This document shows positions 57,393-64,000 of a DNA stretch of 64,000 nt, in pieces (the first letter of the stretch is position 1; every line of letters begins with the position of its first letter). The DNA is taken from positions 1 to 64,000 of the forward strand of contig CAYZXL010000015.1 of assembly GCA_964482435.1 (NCBI GenBank), in the 5' to 3' direction. This stretch comes from CAYZXL01 sp964482435. Lineage in GTDB: Bacteria; Auribacterota; JABMQX01. The notes under the pieces were generated by a model. It was not told where the DNA came from and did not search any database. It saw only the letters and a list, made by a program, of their open reading frames with translations. A program made the position numbers and the translations under genes.

Positions 57393-58598
57393 TCAAACCC
57401 GCGAGGAGACGGGCAAAAGAATCCGCATGACAGTTTCACCGGGGCGGGAAGAGACCACTCCGAGATGGCCGCCGCTGCTTTCGACCTTTTCCTTGCACAC
57501 GGACAGGCTAAATCCGGTGCCAGACCGTTCCGCTTTCGTGGTGAAAGAGGGATCGAAGATTTTCTGGAGGTGCTCGGGAGCAATCCCACAGCCGCTATCG
57601 GAGACCTCCATGGCCACTATGCTGCCCTGAAGAACGCCTCGCAGGAAGTCTCTTTCGAAGTCCGTGAGGAGCTCAACAAGGGGACTCACCCGGTTGAACG
57701 TGTAACCTTTCAGGCCGATTTCGCCCGGGCCGTCAATAGCTTCCAGGGAATTCACGAGAAGGCTGACGAGGACCCCGTGAAGCTGGTCGGACGGGACATC
57801 AACGACAACCTTTTCGGTCGGCATGCTAACCGCAAGCTCCACTTCTTTGATGGAACACTGCGGACGAAGCAGCGCAGCAACGTTGAGGAGAGCTTCGTTG
57901 ACCATGACGCCATTCCGGCTCAGGCTCTCCGGGGGGAGAGAGGCGAGCCTCGCAGCAATCTCGACGCATTTGTTTGCTTCCTCCTCGATAATCGAGAGGT
58001 ATCGCATGGACTTGGTGCTGAAGAGCTTTATCCGGCGGTCCCTCAGGTTTTGGAGGAGCATCTGGGTATAGCCGAGGATGGCGGTCAGGGGATTTTTCAT
58101 CTCTCTTAGAGCTTCGGAAGACAGCTCTCCGGCACGAGAGGCTCGGCTTGCCTCCGCCAACCTTGTCGCGAGCAAATCGGTGAGCTTTTTGAAGTCTGTG
58201 TCTTTACCTTGCTCTTCGAGGAGAGATTTCTTCTGGGCGGCCTCTGCGACAGCACTTCGGAGGTTCTCGACGTTGAAGGGCTTGATCAGGTAGTCGAAGG
58301 CGCCGTACCTGACGGCTTTCTGTGCCGTTTCCAGGCTGGCGTAACCGGTCAGAAGGATGACCTGAGCGTTCGCCTTCATCTCTTTGATGCGCCGCAGGGC
58401 CTCGATGCCGTCCATTTCGGGCATGCGGATGTCGAGGACAACGACGTCAACGGGATTCGTCCGGAGAATCTCCAGCCCCTGCCGGGCAGAGTCGGCACAC
58501 AGGCACTTGAAATCGCGCTTGAGGGCCAGTCTGACGGCATCCCTGGCAGGGAGATAATCGTCAATTATCAGAACGGTATGCTTTTGTTCCACGGGCAT
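57393..58598 (-). CDS. Receiver-histidine kinase-like protein lacking the phospho-accepting His
   Basis: 401 aa from ATG 58598. A receiver covers about 7-120 with IDD, D56 (VVLDIRMPEMDG) and K106 (LIKPF). A HisKA-like helix at about 160-220 reads ALREMKNPLTAILGYTQM, where the expected His of HE-x-K-N-P-L is R165 (codon AGA at 58104-58106). The ATPase has LVSLLVNSLEAIDG, DSGCGI and SGTGFSLSVCKEK. So the ATP fold is kept while the H-box is lost. It may be a scaffold, an atypical kinase for another residue, or decayed. It precedes cobB by about 110 nt. Confidence 0.88.
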   Translation of the reverse strand: MPVEQKHTVLIIDDYLPARDAVRLALKRDFKCLCADSARQGLEILRTNPVDVVVLDIRMPEMDGIEALRRIKEMKANAQVILLTGYASLETAQKAVRYGAFDYLIKPFNVENLRSAVAEAAQKKSLLEEQGKDTDFKKLTDLLATRLAEASRASRAGELSSEALREMKNPLTAILGYTQMLLQNLRDRRIKLFSTKSMRYLSIIEEEANKCVEIAARLASLPPESLSRNGVMVNEALLNVAALLRPQCSIKEVELAVSMPTEKVVVDVPSDQLHGVLVSLLVNSLEAIDGPGEIGLKGYTFNRVSPLVELLTDFERDFLRGVLQGSIVAMEVSDSGCGIAPEHLQKIFDPSFTTKAERSGTGFSLSVCKEKVESSGGHLGVVSSRPGETVMRILLPVSSRV

Positions 58599-59016
58599 AA
58601 TATGAAGTTCCCAGGCAAAAGGCTTGCTGGGCGCGGATTTGTTCCGGTCGTCCCGCGCAATAGGTGCTTTCGCATGAAGCAGCATCAACATTTTGTCGCT
58701 TCTTCTGCGACTTGTCAACGCGGTTTGGGTGCTGCTGCGTTATCGTGGCACGGGCGTCCCGCCCGTGGAAGATCATGGGCAAGATGCCCATGCCACGTGG
58801 GTCCACGCGGTTCAAGGGCCTGCCATGGGCGCTGCCCCCGCACAGGATGGCGGGTCCCGAGGCACGATGGCAGCCCGGGCGATGCGAGTGTGCCCTTTTC
58901 TCCGGGCATTCTCCACATTGCGCTTGAGGAGGCTTTGATGGGCGACTATCATTGGCGTGCCACGACGAATTGTCATGTCCCAAGCTGCTCGCGAACAAGC
59001 CGAAAGGATAACTTGC
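58599..59016 (+). other. Intergenic region with a palindromic repeat
   Basis: About 420 bp. It holds the 52-bp element at 58745-58796. Downstream (58800-58990) no gene or clear promoter is evident. Confidence 0.5.
58745..58796 (+). repeat. 52-bp double-hairpin palindromic element
   Basis: GTGGCACGGGCG-TCC-CGCCCGTG and CATGGGCA-AGA-TGCCCATGCCAC. Two perfect 8-bp hairpins lie inside terminal inverted repeats GTGGCA/TGCCAC. A MITE- or REP-like unit of a type that I recall from many environmental genomes. Confidence 0.75.
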
Positions 59017-59829
59017 ATGTGCGAATTCTGCACGAAACACGGCGAAGGGAAGAAGTGGTATCTCAACGTCAAAAACTATTCGCTCGACCTGATTAGCGAC
59101 TTGAAGCGCCGGAAGTTCGTCCGCGAATTCATGTACAAGACCATCGGCGACGGGCATAAGCAAGTCTCCCGGTTGGAAACGGACCAGTCCCGCGGCAAGA
59201 AAATCCCGGCACTTATCAAGCGGCTCGTCATCCGGCGGGCGAAGCCGGTCCACTACGGCCAGGTTGTTCCGCTGGAAGACGTGGAGCGCGTCTTCGAGAT
59301 GACGAGCACAATCGTTCGGGTTCCTTGTGGCTGCCGTTGGGCAGCGACACAGGAGGAAGGACGGTACTGTTTTGCCGTGAGCATCGGGCCTCCTCACTGG
59401 TTCGATGGGATAGATATGGACTACTTTGGGTCACCAGACGTTTCGCGATTTGAGAACATGACTGCCGGGGAGGCGGCGGAGCACGTCCGGGTTTTCGACC
59501 GGAAAGGACTCGTTCACAGCGTCTGGACTTTCCGGACGCCCTTCATCGGTGGTGTGTGCAATTGCGACCGGGCGGAATGCCTTGCGATGCGATGCACAGT
59601 GGGGCTGGATTTGCCGGTGATGTTCCGAGCAGAGTATGTGGCGGAGGTTGACGCGGAGGCGTGCGCAGGGTGCCGCGAATGCGTCCGGCTCTGCCAATTC
59701 GGTGCGATAGGCTTTTCGCTCATGAAAGGAAAATGCTTCGTTGACCGCAGTAGATGCTACGGCTGCGGAGTTTGCCGAAGCGTGTGCAAGAAGGATGCGA
59801 TACGATTGCTCGCCCGGACCGTTTGGTGA
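59017..59829 (+). CDS. 4Fe-4S ferredoxin-domain protein of unknown function
   Basis: 270 aa, ATG 59017 with AAAGGA 8 nt upstream. The N-terminus has CEFCTKH. The middle has GCRWAATQEEGRYCFAVS and VCNCDRAECLAMRC with more cysteines. The C-terminal 60 residues are a two-cluster ferredoxin (CAGCRECVRLCQF and CYGCGVCRSVCKK). The cysteine-rich centre suggests extra metal sites. Cytosolic, no signal. Likely an electron-transfer or redox-sensing subunit; partner not evident. Confidence 0.8.
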   Translation: MCEFCTKHGEGKKWYLNVKNYSLDLISDLKRRKFVREFMYKTIGDGHKQVSRLETDQSRGKKIPALIKRLVIRRAKPVHYGQVVPLEDVERVFEMTSTIVRVPCGCRWAATQEEGRYCFAVSIGPPHWFDGIDMDYFGSPDVSRFENMTAGEAAEHVRVFDRKGLVHSVWTFRTPFIGGVCNCDRAECLAMRCTVGLDLPVMFRAEYVAEVDAEACAGCRECVRLCQFGAIGFSLMKGKCFVDRSRCYGCGVCRSVCKKDAIRLLARTVW

Positions 59830-59940
59830 AAGAAGACAAGCCGAGGCTTTTTTTCGGGCGGCATTCACATGCTTTTCGTCGCTGATGATAGAAAGCCTTA
59901 CGGCGATTGGAATTGACCTACTAAGTCTGGAGGGGGAAAA

Positions 59941-61992
59941 ATGTTGCTACGAAGACAAAAACTCATGGTGGTTGTTCTGGCGATGACTGGCTGGTTGGCA
60001 TTAGCGTTTCCCATGGTTGCGTCGAACGCAGAGTCCGCCGGCGCTCCAGGTCCCGGATTGAAAGACGCACGAGTCGGCGAAGAGTTCACCCTCAACACGC
60101 CGCGGACGTTTTCTGCGTTTGCGTCGCGAAAGGAGTGGACGACGAGGGCAGCGTTTGTGCGGGACCACATCTTAGTGAGTTGCGGGCTCTGGCCGATCCC
60201 GGAGAAAACGCCGCTGAATCCCGAAATCTTCGGGCGCCTTGAGCGGGATGGTTATTCCATCGAGAAAGTCCGTTTCGAGAGCTATCCGGGCTTTTTTGTG
60301 ACTGGAAATCTCTATCGTCCACTGGGGAAAAAGGGGCCTTTTCCGGGCGTGCTCTGTCCGCATGGCCACTGGAAGAAGGGCAGGCTGCACAGCGACGAGG
60401 AGGGATCAATCCCCGGCCGCTGCATTAACTGCGCAAGGCAGGGCTGCGTGGCGTTCAGCTACGACATGGTCGGGTTCAATGACTCCGGGCAGTTGAAGCA
60501 TTCATTCCGCGACGAGGTCTGGGGAATCAGCTTGATGGGGCTTCAGCTCTGGGACAGCATCAGATCGGTGGACTTCATTATGTCGCTGCCGGAGGTGGAC
60601 GCGAGCCGGATAGCCTGCACGGGGGCATCCGGCGGGGGAACGCAGACCTTCACGCTGATGGCGGTGGACGATAGGATTAAAGTGGCTGCTCCGGTCTGCA
60701 TGGTCTCGGCGCATTTTCAGGGTGGGTGCGAATGCGAGAACGCGCCGCTGTTGCGACTGAACACGTACAACGTCGAGATAGCGTCGCTGATGGCGCCGAG
60801 ACCGCTGCTCCTTGTCTCGGCAACGGGCGACTGGACGAAGAATACCCCGACTGTCGAGTATCCGGACATCCGCACAATATACAAGCTCTTCGGCGCGGAG
60901 GAGAAAGTGAGCTGCGCCCATTTCAATGCCGGCCACAATTACAACAAGGATTCGCGGGAGGCGGTTTATGCGTGGTTCGGCAAATGGCTGTTAAGCATCT
61001 CCGAGCCGGAGAAGTTGAAGGAACAGCCTTTCGAGGTTGAAAAAGACGAGGACATGTTAGTCTTCACTAAGGACCATCCACGGCCGGACAACGCCCTCAC
61101 CGAGGAAGGGTTGAAGAGCTACCTCATCGAGGCGATGAAAAAGCAGGTCGAGGAGCTGAAGCCCAGTGACCGTGCGAGCTTGAAGAGATTTCGTGAGACC
61201 ATGTCGGTTGCGATGAGCCACACTTTGTCGGCGGGAGTTCCCGCGAAAGATGAGATTGCGGTGGAGAATGTTTCCGAGTCGCCGCACGACACATTCACCG
61301 CGACCACACTCGTCATCGGGAGAAAGGGGAAGAACGAGGGAATTCCGGCGGTTCTTCTGACCCCGAAGGGCGCCCTATCTAAGAAAACCGCGACTCTGGT
61401 CGTCCATCCGCAGGGGAAGGATGCGGTCGCAAAAATGGGAGAGCCGCTATCGCCTCTCGTCGAGAGCCTCCTGAACGGAGGATCGGCGGTCATGGCGATT
61501 GATTGCTTTCTGACGGGCGAGTTGAAAACCGGCGAGCGCAAAAGGACAGCAGAGCACTGGCTCACCTACAATCGAACGGACCTCGCTCTTCGCGTGCAGG
61601 ACATTCTGACGGCGATTGGCTATTTGAGCAGCCGCGAGGATGTCCGGGAGGTGAATCTTGTGGGATTGGAGGAGGCGGGGACATGGTGTCTTCTGGCAAA
61701 CGCGATTGCCCCCAACGTGCGCCGCGCGGCAATAGACACAAGGGGTTTTTCCGATGACAAATCCGCCTGGCAGGGCGAGAATCTCATACCCGGAATCCTG
61801 CGGGCAGGAGGAGCGCGAGTTGCCGCTGCGCTAATCGCCCCGCGCAGAATGTTATTGCACAACACGCGGGGGAAATTCCCCACCGACTTCGCCCTGGCGG
61901 CCTACCAAGCAGCGGGAAGACCCAGGCGGTTGCGCATCGAGGATGACCGGCTCCCCGACGAGGCGATAGTCCGGTGGCTTGTCCGCCGGTAG
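59941..61992 (+). CDS. Secreted acetyl-xylan-esterase-like protein with a second, degenerate hydrolase domain
   Basis: 683 aa, ATG 59941 after GGAGGGGG. The signal peptide ends near VASNAES. The first alpha/beta hydrolase domain (about 105-345) has FFVTGNLYRP, CPHGHW and nucleophile S230 in TGASGGGTQ, then YPDIRTIYKLFGA and an H-containing AGHNYNKDS. A second hydrolase-like half (about 435-680) has LVVHPQGKD but LVGLEEAGTW where G-x-S-x-G is expected, so its nucleophile is gone. Likely a carbohydrate esterase of the AXE1 type. Confidence 0.82.
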   Translation: MLLRRQKLMVVVLAMTGWLALAFPMVASNAESAGAPGPGLKDARVGEEFTLNTPRTFSAFASRKEWTTRAAFVRDHILVSCGLWPIPEKTPLNPEIFGRLERDGYSIEKVRFESYPGFFVTGNLYRPLGKKGPFPGVLCPHGHWKKGRLHSDEEGSIPGRCINCARQGCVAFSYDMVGFNDSGQLKHSFRDEVWGISLMGLQLWDSIRSVDFIMSLPEVDASRIACTGASGGGTQTFTLMAVDDRIKVAAPVCMVSAHFQGGCECENAPLLRLNTYNVEIASLMAPRPLLLVSATGDWTKNTPTVEYPDIRTIYKLFGAEEKVSCAHFNAGHNYNKDSREAVYAWFGKWLLSISEPEKLKEQPFEVEKDEDMLVFTKDHPRPDNALTEEGLKSYLIEAMKKQVEELKPSDRASLKRFRETMSVAMSHTLSAGVPAKDEIAVENVSESPHDTFTATTLVIGRKGKNEGIPAVLLTPKGALSKKTATLVVHPQGKDAVAKMGEPLSPLVESLLNGGSAVMAIDCFLTGELKTGERKRTAEHWLTYNRTDLALRVQDILTAIGYLSSREDVREVNLVGLEEAGTWCLLANAIAPNVRRAAIDTRGFSDDKSAWQGENLIPGILRAGGARVAAALIAPRRMLLHNTRGKFPTDFALAAYQAAGRPRRLRIEDDRLPDEAIVRWLVRR

Positions 61993-62042
61993 GTGGAGCG
62001 AGGTTGGAGTCTCACAGGGAAAACGGACCCCATTCGAGAGGG

Positions 62043-63977
62043 TTATTTTTGGCCGAGGGCCTCTCTGATAGCCGAGGAGAGTTCCTGCAAATTGTACGGC
62101 TTGTGGATGAAGCCGCGTGCGCCTTCCTGGAGGACCTTCGAGGCGCTGCCGTCGAATGGATACGCGCTGGATAGAAGCGCTTTGACCGTGGGATTTATCG
62201 CCTTGAGGCGCCGAAACGTCTCTTGCCCTCCTATGTCGCTCAACACCATGTCAACGATGACGAGGTCAATTTCCCCTCGCCTCTGATTGTAAACGTCTAT
62301 TCCTGTCTGGCCGCTCTCCGCAAGGATGGGCTTGTAGCCGAGTCTGCCCAGCATGTCAGACAGCACGTCCCGAATCATTTCATCGTCGTCAATCACCAGA
62401 ACGGTTTCGGAACCCGTCAGGAGTTCCGGGCCGGCGATTGGCGGCGGTACTTCCTTTTCGGAGAGAGGAAGGTACATCCGCACGGTCGTGCCACGGCCGA
62501 GCCGTGTCTCTATGTCCACGCATCCTTCGTGGTTTTTAATGATGTTGTAGGTGATGGCAAGGCCCAACCCCGTCCTCCTGCGGTCTGTTTTCGTCGTGAA
62601 GAATGGCTCGAAGACTCTCTTCCTTGTTTCCTCGTCCATGCCGGGGCCGTCGTCCTTGATGCTGATAACAGCATGACCGCCAGGGCGGCATTCCGGATGA
62701 AGTTTGCAGAAGTCGGCGTTGAGTTGCTCCACGGCAGTGGTTATCTCGATATTGCCTGCCGCTCCGACGGCGTCGCGTGCGTTCATCAGGACGTTCAGGA
62801 CTGCCTGGTGGATTTGTGTTGGGTCGGCTGACACAACGATTTGCTGAGGGTGGTAGGTCGCGCGGACGTTCCCGTTCTTCGGAGAGGGGGCTTGAAAGAG
62901 AGACACCGCCTCTTTTACCAGGTTGTTCAAGTCGGTAGGAAACGGATTGCCTTTTCCTTTTCGGGCGAAGGAAAGGAGGGTGCTCGTAAGCTCGGACGCC
63001 CTCGAGGCAGCTTTTTCTATGAAGGAAGCATAACGGCGCTCCGGGCTGCCGTCGCGGGTGGAGAATTTGAGCATGGAAGCATATCCGACAATTCCGCCAA
63101 GAAAGTTGTTGAAATCGTGGGCGATTCCTCCGGCAAGAATTCCAAGAGTCTCCATCTTCTGGGCCTGCTGGAGGCGCTCCTCGGCATTAAGCTTCTCCGT
63201 GATGTCTCTGCCAACCCACACGGTCGCAAACGGCCGCCCCTCGCTATCTCTGATAGGGGCAAGGCTGTACTGACACGGGAAGATGCTTCCGTCTTTTCGC
63301 TTCATCCTTCCCGTGCTGGCAAAGTGCTTCCCCTCGCGGACGTGCCGGACGACTTCTCCGACTTTCTCGTTCTGCGTTGCCGAGAGGATGCGTCCGTCCC
63401 TTCCGACGAGCTCGTAAAGGCTGTAACCCAATGCACCTGCCTCGGCCGGATTCATGTAGAGGATTCTCCCGTCAAGGTCGGCGATGGTGATAAAGTCCGT
63501 GGACGATTCAACGGCGCTCTGGAGCAATTGGAGGTGCTTTTCGAGCTTCTTGACCTCTGTCACTTCCAAGCCCGCTATCAGCACGCCCTGGACTCCCCCG
63601 CCCGGCGCTAAGATGGGCGAGCCATTGCCCAGGAAGTTGAGCCACCGACCGCACTTGTGCGAGCAGCGAAGCTCGATACCTCCCACCCGTTCCCCCGCGA
63701 GAACCCGCCGGCAAGCCTCCTCACCTATCCTTCGGTCGTCGGGGTGAACCATGTCGTTAAGAGCCATCCCTATCACTTCTTCTGGATTGTACCCCTGGAG
63801 CTCTTTGATTCCCCTGCTGACGAAGGTAATTTTCCCGCTGGCATCGGCGGCGATGATTATCCCGTGGCAGTTGTCCACCAGGTCCTTGTATTTCTGCTCG
63901 GACTGGCGCGATTTCTCGATGAGTTGCCACAGACTCGCCGCAAGGAGGTCCATCCCATCCCTCGGCTTTCCGGGCAT
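62043..63977 (-). CDS. Hybrid sensor kinase: PAS-PAS-HisKA-HATPase-receiver
   Basis: 644 aa from ATG 63977. Two PAS domains at about 25-150 (ITFVSRGIKELQGYNPEEVI) and 155-275 (LYMNPAEAGALGYSLYELVG). HisKA has ILAGGIAHDFNNFLGGIVGY. The ATPase has NVLMNARDAV, DDGPGMD and RTGLGLAITYNI. A C-terminal receiver (about 525-644) holds IDDDE, phospho-Asp in LVIVDMVLSDIGG and K in IHKPY. Soluble, no membrane spans. GAGGGGAG lies 11 nt before ATG, and only 23 bases remain upstream in the window, so an earlier start cannot be excluded. Confidence 0.9.
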   Translation of the reverse strand: MPGKPRDGMDLLAASLWQLIEKSRQSEQKYKDLVDNCHGIIIAADASGKITFVSRGIKELQGYNPEEVIGMALNDMVHPDDRRIGEEACRRVLAGERVGGIELRCSHKCGRWLNFLGNGSPILAPGGGVQGVLIAGLEVTEVKKLEKHLQLLQSAVESSTDFITIADLDGRILYMNPAEAGALGYSLYELVGRDGRILSATQNEKVGEVVRHVREGKHFASTGRMKRKDGSIFPCQYSLAPIRDSEGRPFATVWVGRDITEKLNAEERLQQAQKMETLGILAGGIAHDFNNFLGGIVGYASMLKFSTRDGSPERRYASFIEKAASRASELTSTLLSFARKGKGNPFPTDLNNLVKEAVSLFQAPSPKNGNVRATYHPQQIVVSADPTQIHQAVLNVLMNARDAVGAAGNIEITTAVEQLNADFCKLHPECRPGGHAVISIKDDGPGMDEETRKRVFEPFFTTKTDRRRTGLGLAITYNIIKNHEGCVDIETRLGRGTTVRMYLPLSEKEVPPPIAGPELLTGSETVLVIDDDEMIRDVLSDMLGRLGYKPILAESGQTGIDVYNQRRGEIDLVIVDMVLSDIGGQETFRRLKAINPTVKALLSSAYPFDGSASKVLQEGARGFIHKPYNLQELSSAIREALGQK

Positions 63978-64000
63978 GACGGCTGGGGTTCTCCCCTCGG

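Overview
This window is bacterial chromosome. It opens inside an rRNA operon (3' end of 16S, tRNA-Ile, tRNA-Ala, 23S, 5S, terminator) and continues with about 47 protein genes on both strands. The DNA is GC-rich, strong Shine-Dalgarno sites precede most starts, and the 16S 3' end keeps an intact CCTCC anti-SD. There is no phage, insertion sequence or CRISPR array. The gene mix points to an uncultivated heterotroph of the Planctomycetota/Lentisphaerota/Hydrogenedentota type: an HTH-EIIA fusion, secreted beta-helix proteins ending in an MGAYEY/IGAYEY segment, a pseudopilin with a C-terminal GDAHIEW motif, a GH127 enzyme, DUF362, URO-D-like methyltransferases and duplicated DUF502 proteins. That placement is inference; the 16S and 23S sequences here could test it.

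Layout. 1-4080: rRNA operon. 4250-10216: an ACT-domain protein, a secreted ADP-ribosylglycohydrolase, ispG, a secreted beta-helix protein, the HTH-EIIA regulator and a short zinc-ribbon protein. 10217-13219: a largely non-coding stretch with repeats and a candidate small RNA around a second beta-helix protein, then rpsU. 13466-18728 (minus): pcrA, pyrD, pyrK, nagA. 19022-42672: an accessory region for polysaccharide and small-molecule catabolism (GH127, URO-D-like enzyme, TylF-type methyltransferase, serine hydrolase, alcohol dehydrogenase-like enzyme, aminotransferase, DUF362-metallo-beta-lactamase fusion, apiosidase-like enzyme, GH39), with several proteins of unknown function and most of the dispersed palindromic repeats. 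43003-46982: lipoprotein, GAF histidine kinase and response regulator-SpoIIE phosphatase in one operon. 47236-56544: a housekeeping operon, phoH, 7TM-HD phosphodiesterase, ybeY, CNNM/CorC, two DUF502 proteins, recO and a radical SAM enzyme. 56558-63977: sirtuin, a receiver-kinase lacking the usual phospho-accepting His, a ferredoxin-type protein, a secreted two-domain esterase-like protein and a hybrid PAS kinase.

No gene set stands out as a complete new defence or biosynthetic system. The most interesting items are the DUF362-MBL fusion, the receiver-kinase with Arg in place of the H-box His, the lipoprotein/GAF-kinase/SpoIIE operon, the tandem paralogues at 36757-38167 of which one is 5'-truncated, the HTH-EIIA fusion, a phoH whose best Shine-Dalgarno is followed by no canonical start, and at least five families of short palindromic intergenic repeats. 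Coordinates of starts were set by reading ribosome binding sites by eye; nothing was searched against a database.
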